A stretch of 64,000 nt of DNA from Balneola sp. MJW-20. Its GTDB lineage: Bacteria; Bacteroidota; Rhodothermia; Balneolales; Balneolaceae. Numbering within the stretch: the stretch's first letter is position 1; the number at the start of each line of letters is the position of its first letter. The translations under genes were made by a program, and so were the position numbers. The notes under the pieces were generated by a model. It saw only the letters and a list, made by a program, of their open reading frames with translations, was not told where the DNA came from and did not search any database. The stretch spans positions 186,001-250,000 of the forward strand of contig NZ_JBFNXW010000002.1 of the NCBI RefSeq assembly GCF_040811775.1, written 5' to 3'. Positions 53,438 to 63,608 of the stretch are shown in pieces.

Positions 53438-54607
53438 ATGCATATAGTAATTCAGGATTATGGTGGTTACCGATTCATATATCAACTGGCTTTAGAGCTT
53501 TCCGGGTCATTTGAGGTTACTTATATACACAGTTCAAGCAGCGGAGGAGCGAATGGAGTTTATAACTCCAGGGAAAACCTGAATGTTGTAGATATCAAAT
53601 TAGAAGGGCACAGTAAGAGTAACCTTTTTAAGAGAAGGAAAAAGGAGAGCCTTTATGGTAAACGGGTGTCTGCATATCTTTGTGATCAAAGCGTTGATCT
53701 GATGGTTTCAACCAATACGCCGCTGGATGCACAGAAGATCATCAGTGATTCTTTGAGAGATACCTACCATGTGATTTGGGTACAGGACCTTTTAAGTATT
53801 GCGATCCAAAGTATTTTGAAGAAAAAGATACCCGTAATCGGTGATTTCATTAGCAAATACTATCATAGTATTGAGAAGAGATGTTATAAGAGTAGTGATC
53901 AGATCATTACGATTTCGGAGCAGCTTAAAGAGGAACTACTGAGCTGGGGGATCCCGAACAAAATTGAGGTTTTGCCGAACTGGGCTCCGGTAGAGGAGAT
54001 CGAAGTCGGAAATAAGAATAATGAATTCAGCAGAAAGCACGATTTGCAGGATAAATTTGTAGTCCTGTATTCAGGATCATTGGGAATGAAACATAATCCT
54101 GACCTTATCATTGATGCAGCACTTGACTTGAAAGATATATCTGAGGTTCATTTCCTGGTAATATCAGAAGGAAGCGGTGCCGATTACCTAAAATCGTACA
54201 AGGATGAGCATGAATTGGAAAACCTTTCGGTACTACCTTTCCAGGATGCAAATGTATATAACAGCGTGCTAGCTACAGCTGATCTCAACCTTATTCTGTT
54301 GAATGCTGATGCACAGAAGTATTCTGTCCCATCTAAAGCCTGGTCTGCAATGTGTTCCGGCCGTCCTTTGCTTACTAACATGAATATGACAAATCAGGTT
54401 AGCCGAATAATCAGTGAAACGAATTCCGGGTTGGTACTTTCATCGGATCATTCTGTGACTGACGGAATCCTGAAATTATTCGAAAATCCTGAAGTGTGTA
54501 CCGAGATGGGAAACAATGCCAGGAGATATGCAGAATTGAATTTCAAGATCAATAAAATAGCTTCATTATTCATAAATAAGTCAGGATTTAGTAACTTGTT
54601 GGAATGA
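53438..54607 (+). CDS. Glycosyltransferase family 4 (WcaI-like)
   Basis: A 389-residue GT4 enzyme starting immediately after the sulfotransferase stop codon. The donor domain has VLYSGSLGMKHNPDLIIDAALDL and VPSKAWSAMCSGRPLLTN, with WVQDLLSIAIQSIL in the acceptor half, similar to fucosyltransferases of the WcaI/WbuB type. It precedes the GDP-fucose genes, so it is a candidate fucosyltransferase, by position only. Its end overlaps fcl by ATGA. Confidence 0.87.
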   Translation: MHIVIQDYGGYRFIYQLALELSGSFEVTYIHSSSSGGANGVYNSRENLNVVDIKLEGHSKSNLFKRRKKESLYGKRVSAYLCDQSVDLMVSTNTPLDAQKIISDSLRDTYHVIWVQDLLSIAIQSILKKKIPVIGDFISKYYHSIEKRCYKSSDQIITISEQLKEELLSWGIPNKIEVLPNWAPVEEIEVGNKNNEFSRKHDLQDKFVVLYSGSLGMKHNPDLIIDAALDLKDISEVHFLVISEGSGADYLKSYKDEHELENLSVLPFQDANVYNSVLATADLNLILLNADAQKYSVPSKAWSAMCSGRPLLTNMNMTNQVSRIISETNSGLVLSSDHSVTDGILKLFENPEVCTEMGNNARRYAELNFKINKIASLFINKSGFSNLLE

Positions 54608-55548
54608 AAATATTTATTGCCGGACATAGAGGTATGGTAGGGTCTGCGATCTTCAGATCTTTGTCTAAATCCCAGGATCATCAAATTATAACTGCGACCA
54701 GTACTGAATTAGATCTCAGAGATCAGTCAGCAGTAAATGATTTTATTAATAAAATAAAACCTGAAGTCATCATAGATGCAGCTGCTAAAGTTGGGGGCAT
54801 CATGGCCAACAATACTTATCCATGGCAGTTTCTGTATGACAATGTTGCAATACAGACTAACCTCATAAATGCTGCTCATAAGAATGATGTTGAGAAGTTT
54901 ATATTTCTGGGTAGTTCTTGTATTTATCCTAAGTTAGCTGAACAACCCCTCAGAGAGGATTCACTATTGACGGGCCCTCTTGAGCCAACGAATGAATGGT
55001 ATGCCATAGCTAAAATAACCGGAGTTAAGATGTGTGAGGCTCTTCGTAAACAATACGGGAGATCATACACGTCACTGATGCCAACAAATTTATATGGACC
55101 GGGAGATAATTTTGACCTGGAGACTTCCCATGTATTACCTGCTATGATCCGTAAATTTCATGATGCCATGGTATCCGGGCACTCACCGGTAACTCTTTGG
55201 GGAAGTGGCACCCCAAAACGAGAGTTTCTTCACGTAGATGATGTGGCATCGGCAGTACTGCACGTATTGAATGGATCAATGGATCATAGTCTCTATAATC
55301 TGGGTACCGGAAAAGACCTCAGTATTAAAGAACTTGCAGAAATGGTACAAGGAATAACCGGTCATAAAGGAGAAATAGTCTGGGACAGCAGTAAACCGGA
55401 CGGAACCCCTAGAAAGTTAATGGATGTATCCAGATTAGGAAACGAAGGCTGGACGTATAGTATAGAGCTGGAAGAGGGGATTTCAGATACCTATGATTGG
55501 TTCTTGGAAAACGTAGAAAATTTTAAAGAAGTAAAAATTACAGACTAA
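54604..55548 (+). CDS. fcl: GDP-L-fucose synthase (WcaG/Fcl)
   Basis: A 314-residue short-chain reductase/epimerase with NADP motif [10 protein letters not shown] (7-16), SSCIYPK, the catalytic YxxxK (Tyr and Lys in [10 protein letters not shown]), and [11 protein letters not shown]. It converts GDP-4-keto-6-deoxymannose to GDP-L-fucose. It overlaps gmd by one base (TAATG). Confidence 0.94.
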   Translation: MKIFIAGHRGMVGSAIFRSLSKSQDHQIITATSTELDLRDQSAVNDFINKIKPEVIIDAAAKVGGIMANNTYPWQFLYDNVAIQTNLINAAHKNDVEKFIFLGSSCIYPKLAEQPLREDSLLTGPLEPTNEWYAIAKITGVKMCEALRKQYGRSYTSLMPTNLYGPGDNFDLETSHVLPAMIRKFHDAMVSGHSPVTLWGSGTPKREFLHVDDVASAVLHVLNGSMDHSLYNLGTGKDLSIKELAEMVQGITGHKGEIVWDSSKPDGTPRKLMDVSRLGNEGWTYSIELEEGISDTYDWFLENVENFKEVKITD

Positions 55549-56594
55549 TGAGCAAGACTGCATTAATAACAGGCGTAACGGGTCAGGACGGAGCATATTT
55601 ATCTGAGTTATTGCTAGATAAAGGATATGAAGTTCATGGTATTAAAAGGAGATCTTCATCATTTAATACGGCCAGGATCGACCATCTTTATCATGATCCT
55701 CACTTTAAAGGTCTTCCATTTTATCTTCATTATGGGGATCTGACAGACGCTACAAATTTGATACGAATCATTCAGGAAGTTCAGCCGGATGAAATTTATA
55801 ATTTGGCAGCTCAAAGTCATGTGCAGGTTTCCTTTGAAACTCCGGAGTATACAGCTAACAGTGATGCATTAGGGACACTTCGTATTTTGGAAGCGATCAG
55901 GATACTTGGTATGGAAAATAAAACCAGATTTTATCAGGCATCCACGAGCGAATTATATGGTAAAGTACAGGAAACACCACAGTCAGAAACAACTCCGTTT
56001 TATCCCCGCTCCCCATATGGTGTAGCCAAGCTTTATGCATACTGGATCACCGTTAATTATCGTGAAGCATATAATATGTATGCAGTTAACGGAATTCTCT
56101 TCAACCATGAATCTCCTTTAAGGGGAGAAACGTTTGTAACCCGGAAGATCACACGTGCAGCCGTTCGGATTGCTAATAATTTGCAGGAAAAATTATTTCT
56201 GGGCAATCTTGATGCAAAAAGGGATTGGGGGCATGCAAAAGATTATGTAGAAGGGATGTATATGATCATGCAACAAGAAGAGCCAGAGGATTATGTGCTG
56301 GCAACCGGGGAAATGCATACTGTAAGGTCATTTTGTGAAAAAGCCTTTAATGCAGTTGATATAGAAATAGCATGGGAAGGTGAGGGTGTAAATGAAGTTG
56401 GTATAAATAAAGCTACCGGGAAAAATATTATTGAGATTGATCCGAAGTATTTCAGACCTACCGAAGTTGATTTATTGTTGGGGAATCCGGAAAAGGCTAA
56501 TAAAAAATTAGGTTGGAAGCCTAAGCATAACCTTGAAGACCTTGTTAATGACATGGTTAACAGTGACTTAGAGGAAATTAAAAATTATTTATAA
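55548..56594 (+). CDS. gmd: GDP-mannose 4,6-dehydratase
   Basis: A 348-residue dehydratase with [51 protein letters not shown], and the catalytic YxxxK in [30 protein letters not shown] is a Gmd signature. It makes the substrate of Fcl. The genes for GDP-mannose itself (manB, manC) are not in the window. Confidence 0.95.
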   Translation: MSKTALITGVTGQDGAYLSELLLDKGYEVHGIKRRSSSFNTARIDHLYHDPHFKGLPFYLHYGDLTDATNLIRIIQEVQPDEIYNLAAQSHVQVSFETPEYTANSDALGTLRILEAIRILGMENKTRFYQASTSELYGKVQETPQSETTPFYPRSPYGVAKLYAYWITVNYREAYNMYAVNGILFNHESPLRGETFVTRKITRAAVRIANNLQEKLFLGNLDAKRDWGHAKDYVEGMYMIMQQEEPEDYVLATGEMHTVRSFCEKAFNAVDIEIAWEGEGVNEVGINKATGKNIIEIDPKYFRPTEVDLLLGNPEKANKKLGWKPKHNLEDLVNDMVNSDLEEIKNYL

Positions 56595-56667
56595 TTATAG
56601 GAATCTAATTAATATTTTCCTGCCCGTTATTTAGTTTGTCATTCCCCAAAAACAACATCTACAGAAA

Positions 56668-57360
56668 ATGATCGACCAATTAGAAAGGGGACTGCAAAAT
56701 GATGTTAAGAAGATCTTAGCAACTACCTATTTGCGTCACCGAGAAAGAAGAATGTATCGTGTGATCTCAAGAGTCCTTGATGTTATTATTTCATTGATTG
56801 CGATCGTGGTATTTTTCCCGGTCATGGTAATCGTTGCATCTATTGTGTTCTTTTCGAATGGTAATCCAGTCATATTCAAACAGGACCGTTTGGGAAGATA
56901 TGGAAGGAAATTTCAGATCATGAAATTCCGTACTATGAGAACGGATGCTGAGATCATATTACAGGAAGACGAAGATCTTTACCAGCTATACGTAAATAAT
57001 GACTATAAACTGCCTCCCGATCAGGATCCGAGATTAGTTAAATTTGGGGCCTTCCTTCGCAGATCCAGTCTGGATGAGCTGCCACAACTCTTTTCAGTCT
57101 TGAAAGGGGATATGTCTATTGTTGGACCGCGCCCGATCGTTCCGGTTGAATTAGAAAGGTATGAAGGGCATGAGCAGGATTTTCTTTCTGTGAAACCCGG
57201 AATAACCGGTTTGTGGCAGGTGACGGGCAGAAGCGAAATAGAATATCCGCAAAGAAAATATCTGGATCTTCTTTATATCGAAAACCAGTCGGTATTCTCA
57301 GATCTGAAGATATTGTTTAAGACCATATATGTAGTGATTCGTAAAAGCGGGGCACATTAA
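56668..57360 (+). CDS. Undecaprenyl-phosphate sugar-phosphate transferase (WcaJ/PglC-type core)
   Basis: A 230-residue initiating transferase. A re-entrant helix (about 38-62, [27 protein letters not shown]) precedes the catalytic region with [21 protein letters not shown] and [21 protein letters not shown]. It lacks the extra four helices and Rossmann domain of large WcaJ/WbaP proteins. It puts the first sugar phosphate on the lipid carrier, starting repeat-unit synthesis. GC content and codon use here return towards those of the flanking chromosome. Confidence 0.92.
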   Translation: MIDQLERGLQNDVKKILATTYLRHRERRMYRVISRVLDVIISLIAIVVFFPVMVIVASIVFFSNGNPVIFKQDRLGRYGRKFQIMKFRTMRTDAEIILQEDEDLYQLYVNNDYKLPPDQDPRLVKFGAFLRRSSLDELPQLFSVLKGDMSIVGPRPIVPVELERYEGHEQDFLSVKPGITGLWQVTGRSEIEYPQRKYLDLLYIENQSVFSDLKILFKTIYVVIRKSGAH

Positions 57361-57383
57361 ATCCTTTTTTCCCGTATTTTTAT

Positions 57384-57409
57384 AATCTTAAACAACTAAG
57401 ATTTTATAA
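57384..57409. other. Hairpin between the sugar transferase and ugd
   Basis: AATCTTA-AACAAC-TAAGATT is a perfect 7-bp stem followed by TTATAAT, 24 bases after the sugar-transferase stop and just before ugd. A weak terminator or a promoter-proximal hairpin are both possible. Confidence 0.4.
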
Positions 57410-57414
57410 TACCT

Positions 57415-58587
57415 ATGAAAATAGCAGTTGCGGGAACCGGATACGTAGGCCTTTCACTAGCTGTATTACTTGCCCAGCACCATGAGGTCGTAGCTCTGGA
57501 CATTGTACGGGAGAAAGTGGACCTGATCAACAGTAAAAGATCTCCGATCACGGATGCCGAAATTGAGGATTACCTTGCAAATAAGTCTCTTCAGCTGACC
57601 GCAACTACCGATAAAAATGCGGCCTACGAAAGGGCTGATTTTGTCATCATCGCTACTCCGACCAATTACGACGAGGAGACCAATAAATTTGATACCCATT
57701 CGGTGGAAACGGTCATCCAGGATGTGATGGAGATCAATCCCAATGCGGTCATGGTTATCAAGTCTACGATCCCCGTAGGCTATGTAGAGAATACCAAAGA
57801 AAAATTTAATTGTGAGAACCTCATATTCTCTCCGGAATTTCTCCGGGAAGGGAAGGCCCTGTATGATAACCTGCACCCGTCCCGTATCGTAGTTGGGGAG
57901 CGTTCGGAGCGGGCAGAAACTTTTGCGGAACTGCTCCTGGAAGGTGCGATCAAAGACAACGGGGAGATCCCGGTACTGTATACGGATCCTACCGAAGCGG
58001 AAGCGATCAAGCTGTTTTCCAATACCTACCTGGCCATGCGGGTGGCCTATTTTAACGAACTGGATTCCTATTGTGAGTCTCATCACCTCAGCACCATGCA
58101 GGTGATCAAAGGGGTAGGCCTAGACCCGAGAATAGGAGACCATTATAACAATCCTTCTTTCGGCTACGGAGGGTACTGCCTGCCCAAGGATACCAAGCAG
58201 CTGCTGGCTAATTTTGAAGAAGTTCCGAATAACCTGATCCAGGCCATTGTGGATGCCAACCGGACCCGTAAGGATTTTGTGGCCCGTCAGATCTGGAAGA
58301 ACGACCCGGATATCGTAGGGATCTACCGGCTGGTGATGAAGGCCGGTTCCGATAACTTCCGGCAGTCTGCCATTCAGGGCATCATGAAGCGTATCAAGGC
58401 GAAAGGCATCGAGGTGGTGGTTTATGAGCCTTATCTGGAAGAAGAGGAATTCTATCATTCCCGGGTGATCAAAGACCTGGATGAATTCAAAAAGATCTCC
58501 AAGGTCATTGTAGCCAACCGGATGGTGGATGAGATCGAGGATGTGAAGGAGAAGGTTTATACACGGGACTTATTCGGCAAGGATTGA
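57415..58587 (+). CDS. ugd: UDP-glucose 6-dehydrogenase
   Basis: A 390-residue enzyme of the short Ugd type: NAD motif [35 protein letters not shown] and catalytic Cys255 in [14 protein letters not shown]. It makes UDP-glucuronic acid, adding a second acidic sugar to the cluster's supply. The GYCLP form separates it from the WbpA-like protein at 38510. The stop is followed by a 7-nt repeat array. Confidence 0.94.
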   Translation: MKIAVAGTGYVGLSLAVLLAQHHEVVALDIVREKVDLINSKRSPITDAEIEDYLANKSLQLTATTDKNAAYERADFVIIATPTNYDEETNKFDTHSVETVIQDVMEINPNAVMVIKSTIPVGYVENTKEKFNCENLIFSPEFLREGKALYDNLHPSRIVVGERSERAETFAELLLEGAIKDNGEIPVLYTDPTEAEAIKLFSNTYLAMRVAYFNELDSYCESHHLSTMQVIKGVGLDPRIGDHYNNPSFGYGGYCLPKDTKQLLANFEEVPNNLIQAIVDANRTRKDFVARQIWKNDPDIVGIYRLVMKAGSDNFRQSAIQGIMKRIKAKGIEVVVYEPYLEEEEFYHSRVIKDLDEFKKISKVIVANRMVDEIEDVKEKVYTRDLFGKD

Positions 58588-59231
58588 GAACTATATAATT
58601 CTCAGTTCTTAATGCTTAATTCTCAATGATGTCCGGGATGGATATGGACAAGTGTGACTATTTCGAAAATCACACTACATTCCTCTAAATTTGTAACCCC
58701 ATTTTTAGATCATTCACACTATGTATGATTTCATTTATAGTGATGATTTATCTCGTTTCGACATATCTTTTGAGAATGCCTTCGGGAACCTCCGGTTACC
58801 GTGATTTTACATTTTACTTTTAGCCTTAGATACCTGTCAAAAGAGCATGCTTATTGCTTCTTAAAGCAATAGGCATTGCGACTCGATACGATGCCTATAG
58901 CTCTCCGTCGCTATGCCCATAGCTTTTTATCGCATTGCCTATAGCTTCGGACAGCTATAAGCATTGCCAGGAATACTATCCCTTAATTGGCTTGCATAAC
59001 AAGACTGAACAGCCTTCAGTGCTGTTTAAAGGGGTATATTAATTTTTAGGGTGCTTCATTGTGAGCTTGATCAATCTAATGACATAGTGGCAAAACCATT
59101 AGGGGATGGTGCTCAATTAAACGATAAGCTGAGTTGAATTAATATCTGATCTGAGTACTCAATACCAATCTGATGAAAGATCAATTAAATCCATGATTTA
59201 TGATCTATAATTCATAATTTGCGACGCTGTC
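58588..59231. repeat. Long intergenic region with 22-nt and 7-nt repeats
   Basis: This 640-base gap holds several structures and no convincing gene. Heptamer arrays lie at each end (AATTCTC, AGTTCTT, AATGCTT, AATTCTC at 58600-58627; CATGATT, TATGATC, TATAATT, CATAATT near 59190-59215). A perfect 8-bp hairpin (TATTGCTT-CTTA-AAGCAATA) lies at 58852-58871. At 58873-58970 there are imperfect units of about 22 nt ending in ATGCCTATAGCT, ATGCCCATAGCT and TTGCCTATAGCT. A 27-codon open frame at 58721 has no recognisable product. Confidence 0.7.
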
Positions 59232-60830
59232 ATGAATCAAACCCCTGTTATGAAAAAGCTATTAATTTTGTTCCTGCTCCTGTGCACATCTATTACCCTC
59301 AAGGCGCAAGAGAACCAGATAATCTCGCTGAACCGTAATACCTACACGTATATCAAGCAGCTGCAGCAGCGGGGGTTGCTCAGCCGGTTGAATCCCACTC
59401 AGCAGCCCTATACCCGCAAAGAGGTGCAGGATGCACTGGATGAACTAAGTCGCACCGGGCTGAATGACCTGGAGCGGTATTGGGTGAAGCTGATCGAGGA
59501 CGAAGTAGGGATCGACCGGGAGAATAAGGACTATGACAAGGTGTATGTGAACGGGGTGATCGGCCACAGTCTGGAATTTAATAATACCATTAATGAACAG
59601 GGGATTCGTCCGCAGGATGACTCTGATGTGTATCTGTTGCCTATGGCGGAAGGACAATTGTATGTGGAGAAAGACCAGTTCATTGCCCAGATGGGATTGC
59701 GGCATGATCTTTTTTACCACTACGATCAGAGAGGTCAGTATGCTCTAAGCCGTTACTATGTGCGCTCGGAGGACTATTACATTGGTTTCCAGAATGATTT
59801 CGCTAAGATCTACCTGGGCCGCTTTGATGAGCGATGGGCCCCCATTGATGAATTGTCGACAGTGCTGAGTAATAATGCCCGCTCCTTCGACCGAATCAGC
59901 ATGAGCTTCGGGAATACCTGGATCCGTTTTTCCTCAACCCTGGGAGAACTGGACAATATCGGGCCCAATGATGTATTCAATCCTTCCAAGAAAGCCAATA
60001 TTGGCGGCAAGCAGCGGTACCTGACCACCCATCGTATTGATCTTAAGATCACCGATGGATTAAGACTGACTTACTTTGATGGATTTCTATATTCTTCACA
60101 GAACTCCGGAGTACCATTTAAATATCTGAGTCCGGTAAATTTCTTTTTCTTTGATCGTGGGGTGCGGCCGGTAGATGATGAGTATAATGCTTTTTTTGGG
60201 GGGCAGGTCTGGGGGCACTACCGGGGAGTAACGACTAATTTGCAGGTTATGATCGATGATCTTCAGGTAGATCGAGCAGGCAGTCTGGATGAACCTATTA
60301 CCTTCTCCGTTTCACATTCTACGCATTGGGCCGGGGTGATCAATAATCTGGACTTCGGATATGAGACCGAGGCGGTAGCCTACCAGACCTATAATACCGA
60401 TCAGGCGGAAGGACGTTACTTATTTCTGCAAAGGGGAATCGCTACGCAGTTCACTGATTACCTGATGGGATCGCTTTATCTGAAATGGTATCCTCATCAG
60501 CTGATCCGGGGACTGACCCTTACTCCTAGGTACACGCTACTGGCTCAGGGAGAACAACAGATCGACCAGCCCTTCGTCCGCGAATACCCGAACGGAGACA
60601 CGATTGATATCATACTGACTGGCACCGAAGCAGTCACCCACCGCGGGAGTTTGAATCTTTTCTATAACCCGATCCCCGAATTCTGGATCGAAGGGGAACT
60701 AGGTTATAATAAGACCTTTGATGCCGGAAACATCCCTGGCCGCAGCAATGAAATGATCACCGGCAGGATAGAGGCAGGTTTTCGTCTGGAGCTGGATCAG
60801 GCGGGGAAGTTGCTAGGGCTTATTAAGTAG
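59232..60830 (+). CDS. wzi: Capsule assembly protein Wzi family
   Basis: A 532-residue outer-membrane protein with a signal peptide (LLILFLLLCTSITLKAQ); Met7 (base 59250) is an alternative start. The N-terminal helix region (YTYIKQLQQRGLLSRLNPTQQPYTRKEVQDAL) is followed by an 18-strand-type barrel pattern, with YYVRSEDYYIGFQNDFAKIYLGR, typical of the Wzi family. Wzi is an outer-membrane lectin that retains and organises capsule at the surface. It is convergent with the wzc gene. Confidence 0.87.
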   Translation: MNQTPVMKKLLILFLLLCTSITLKAQENQIISLNRNTYTYIKQLQQRGLLSRLNPTQQPYTRKEVQDALDELSRTGLNDLERYWVKLIEDEVGIDRENKDYDKVYVNGVIGHSLEFNNTINEQGIRPQDDSDVYLLPMAEGQLYVEKDQFIAQMGLRHDLFYHYDQRGQYALSRYYVRSEDYYIGFQNDFAKIYLGRFDERWAPIDELSTVLSNNARSFDRISMSFGNTWIRFSSTLGELDNIGPNDVFNPSKKANIGGKQRYLTTHRIDLKITDGLRLTYFDGFLYSSQNSGVPFKYLSPVNFFFFDRGVRPVDDEYNAFFGGQVWGHYRGVTTNLQVMIDDLQVDRAGSLDEPITFSVSHSTHWAGVINNLDFGYETEAVAYQTYNTDQAEGRYLFLQRGIATQFTDYLMGSLYLKWYPHQLIRGLTLTPRYTLLAQGEQQIDQPFVREYPNGDTIDIILTGTEAVTHRGSLNLFYNPIPEFWIEGELGYNKTFDAGNIPGRSNEMITGRIEAGFRLELDQAGKLLGLIK

Positions 60831-61169
60831 GCAGGTTAGGCTGAAGATACAAGGCGGAAGGCTGAAGGTTTACTCGAAGCTCGAAGGGCCAAGCTGGAAG
60901 CTCTGCCGAAGGCATCCCTTTGGGAAAAGCTGGAATGGCACGCGGATAACGCAGATTGAGCGGATTAAAGTGTGTTCAAATCCTGGCCATCATTTGAATC
61001 CTATAAATCATGGTACAACAGGATGGGAACCTGGATGAACCTAGGCTAGTCCAACCCACCCCTCAGTCCCCTCCAGGGAGGGGAAGATCATAGTTAAATA
61101 ACCTCATTCCAAGCTATTCAGCTACAGGTCGTAATTTGCGCAAAGCGCAAAAGACCGAAGCGGCTTCGG
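60831..61169. repeat. Convergent gap with heptamer array, GC hairpin and palindrome
   Basis: About 340 bases without a gene. Units AGGCGGA, AGGCTGA, AGGTTTA, CTCGAAG, CTCGAAG, GGCCAAG, CTGGAAG, CTCTGCC run from 60850 to 60905. CCCCTC-CAGG-GAGGGG (61069-61084) is a perfect short hairpin. TTTGCGCAAAGCGCAAA at 61135-61151 starts compound element copy 4. Confidence 0.8.
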
Positions 61170-61190
61170 TCATCGGTCCCCGGTCTTTTT
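61135..61190 (+). repeat. Compound palindrome-heptamer element, copy 4
   Basis: TTTGCGCAAAGCGCAAA, then AGACCGA, AGCGGCT, TCGGTCA, TCGGTCC, CCGGTCT, TTTTGC. AAAAGACCG and CGGTCTTTT form an outer inverted pair that could terminate transcripts from both sides of the convergent wzi and wzc genes. It contains the wzc stop codon and last residues (KTGDR). Confidence 0.88.
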
Positions 61191-63608
61191 GCTGTCAGCA
61201 ACGTAATCATTATACGCTTCATACGTGCGCTTGTAGTACTGATAATTCGAATAGTAGTCTGAGCTCTTTCTCGGGTCGAAACCGTTCAATACCGTTCCCA
61301 CGATCTCGGCGTTGACGTGGCGCAGTCCTTCGAGGGTGAATTCCAGTTCTTTGTCCGTGGTCTGATCGAACTGGGTGACAATAACTACCCCGTCGATCAG
61401 TCGGACCAGAGAGGCGGAATCAGAAATGATCCCGTAGGGAGCCGTATCCAGGATCACATGATCGTATTTTTCTTTCAGGATGTTGATTACCGAGCGCAGT
61501 CGCTTGGAGTCCAGCACCCGGGCGGGTTCGGGACTGTCTTTGCCTACCGTGATCAGGTCCACATTCTGGGCCACGGTCTTTCGAACACATGCTTTCATTC
61601 CGTGGGTATCAAACAGCAGTTCCAGCAGGCCGGGTTCCCGGTTCTCCCCGAAGACCTTATGCTGGGTCGGGCGTCGGAGATCCAGGTCCAGTATACATAC
61701 CGTCCGTTCGGATTCGGACAGGGAAACCGCGAGGTTGGCGACGATGGTGGACTTGCCTTCTCCCTTGTTGGAGGAGCTGACCATCAGTACTTTATAGTTC
61801 TTATCGGGATTGGCATAGAGAATGTTGATCCTCAGTCGTCTATAGGCTTCGGCTACCGGGGAGATATGGTCCAGCAGGGTGACCAGCTGATTGGACACCA
61901 TCTTATCCTGAACTACATGATAGTTATTATCTTTTTTGAAGCCTTCCACGATCTTAAAATCAGGGATGGATCCCAGGAAGGGCAGGGCCAGCGATTTGAG
62001 GTCTTCGGGCGATTTGATCTTGTTGTCAAAGGCGTCGCGGACATAGACGAATCCGAGTCCAACTACACAGCCCAGCATAAAGCCGATCAGCACCCATCTT
62101 TTTTTGTTCGGACCGATCGGTATAGTCGGAACAACGGCATAATCCAGCGGGCTTCCGTTGCCGAACTGGGTGCGCTCCCACAGACTCATCTCGGCATACT
62201 GATTGGAAACCAGCAGATACAGCTCCTCGTTGATCTTTACGTCTCTTTTGAGGCGGGCCAGCTGAATGATCTCGGTTGGGAGGCCGTCAAACTGGGTGTT
62301 CAGCTGAGTAATGCGGTCACTGAGTACTTCCTGCTGCGTCTCATAGGATGACTGCTCCACCCGCAGCTCGATCAGTTTCTGATTGATCTCAATGATGCGG
62401 CTGGTGATATTACTGCCCTCGCTGCCCATGAAGGTCAGAGACAAGCTGGAATTCGAATTGATCAGACGATCAGCGATCTTGCGGATCTCTTCTTTGGTCC
62501 GCGCGATCCGCTGATTCAGCAGATTGATCTCGGGATTACTTCCGTTATCGGCCAGTTCCGGGTTATTCCGGAGCAATAACAATTTCTCGGTTTCCAGTTC
62601 GGCCAAAGAAAGCTGGTAACGCTCGATGGTAGGAGCCAGGCTCTCGGAGAACTGTTCCGCCAGTCCCGGTCGGATCTCCTCCAGCTGCTGTTCGTAATTA
62701 GATATAGCCGAATTGACGGCCACCAGCTGCACGCGGATCTCCTGCCGCTTGCTTTCCAGCTCGGAAAGGGTTTCGATCAGTCCCTGGGTCTGGGAGTCTA
62801 CCGCCACCAGGGTGGTCTTGTCCATAAATTCCTGCAGTTCCTGCTCGGTCTGCTCCAGTTCATTCTCGATCTTTTCCCGCTCTCCCTCCAGGAAGCGGAT
62901 GGCGGAATTAGCCATGGTGCGGTTTTGTTCAGTGGACATATCCGAATAAATATCCATCGCCAGGTTTACTACCTTGGTGGCTTCTTCCGGGGACGTGGAG
63001 TTGAAACTTACTTTGACTAGCTCGGCATCTCTTTCCACCTGAGCAGCAGATAATCTACCTCGTATCCTGTCAGCTATTTTGGATTTAGAAGCCAGTACCG
63101 GTTCCCCGTCCTCATCTTCTGCCCATATGAGGGGATAATCGGTATTGCTGTCATTTACGCTCAGGGCCCGGGCCAGAATACTGTCCGCCAGGTGCTCACT
63201 CAGGGTGCGGGAGCGGATGATCTGCAGTTCGTTATTGATCGTGGATCCGGCTCCGATTCCGTAAGAAGAGGCCAGCAGATTCTGCAGGTCCGATCCTGAA
63301 GACCCCATTCCGGATTTGTTCTCGCTGATGAACAAGGTTCCTTCACTCTGATATATATTAGGTTGCTGCATTACATAAAATGTTGCAGCTGCGGTGCAAA
63401 CAATGATACTCAGCAGCAATTTCCACTTATTCTGTAGTACCAGGTTAAACAGGTGCGAAAGATCAATATCATCCCCGTTCATGGCTGCAGCCCGCTTAGA
63501 AGCGGATTCATCGTACTGAAAAGAGCGCTTATAAAAATTCGAAGGACCGGAATATCCGTTGGTGGAGCCGTTGCGGCCATTAGGCGTATGATGATCAGAA
63601 TGATCCAT
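61170..63608 (-). CDS. wzc: Wzc-like polysaccharide tyrosine autokinase
   Basis: An 812-residue fusion of chain-length determinant and BY-kinase. Helix 1 (about 54-73, WKLLLSIIVCTAAATFYVM), a long periplasmic part with coiled coil and a GNVR-type end, helix 2 (about 512-532), then the cytosolic kinase with Walker A SSSNKGEGKST, A' CILDLDLRRP and B VILDTAPYG. The C-terminus has eight tyrosines (DYYSNYQYYKRTYEAYNDY), the usual autophosphorylation cluster. It controls polymer length and export. No Wza porin or Wzb phosphatase gene is visible; they may lie beyond 64000. Confidence 0.95.
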   Translation of the reverse strand: MDHSDHHTPNGRNGSTNGYSGPSNFYKRSFQYDESASKRAAAMNGDDIDLSHLFNLVLQNKWKLLLSIIVCTAAATFYVMQQPNIYQSEGTLFISENKSGMGSSGSDLQNLLASSYGIGAGSTINNELQIIRSRTLSEHLADSILARALSVNDSNTDYPLIWAEDEDGEPVLASKSKIADRIRGRLSAAQVERDAELVKVSFNSTSPEEATKVVNLAMDIYSDMSTEQNRTMANSAIRFLEGEREKIENELEQTEQELQEFMDKTTLVAVDSQTQGLIETLSELESKRQEIRVQLVAVNSAISNYEQQLEEIRPGLAEQFSESLAPTIERYQLSLAELETEKLLLLRNNPELADNGSNPEINLLNQRIARTKEEIRKIADRLINSNSSLSLTFMGSEGSNITSRIIEINQKLIELRVEQSSYETQQEVLSDRITQLNTQFDGLPTEIIQLARLKRDVKINEELYLLVSNQYAEMSLWERTQFGNGSPLDYAVVPTIPIGPNKKRWVLIGFMLGCVVGLGFVYVRDAFDNKIKSPEDLKSLALPFLGSIPDFKIVEGFKKDNNYHVVQDKMVSNQLVTLLDHISPVAEAYRRLRINILYANPDKNYKVLMVSSSNKGEGKSTIVANLAVSLSESERTVCILDLDLRRPTQHKVFGENREPGLLELLFDTHGMKACVRKTVAQNVDLITVGKDSPEPARVLDSKRLRSVINILKEKYDHVILDTAPYGIISDSASLVRLIDGVVIVTQFDQTTDKELEFTLEGLRHVNAEIVGTVLNGFDPRKSSDYYSNYQYYKRTYEAYNDYVADSKKTGDR

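Noticed and set aside
58721..58804. A 27-codon open frame beginning MYDFIYSDDL
   Set aside because: Too short, with no recognisable homology or ribosome-binding site, and located in a repeat-rich gap.
60960..61010. A tRNA, suggested by a GTTCAAATCC-like stretch
   Set aside because: No matching acceptor, D or anticodon arms can be formed around it.
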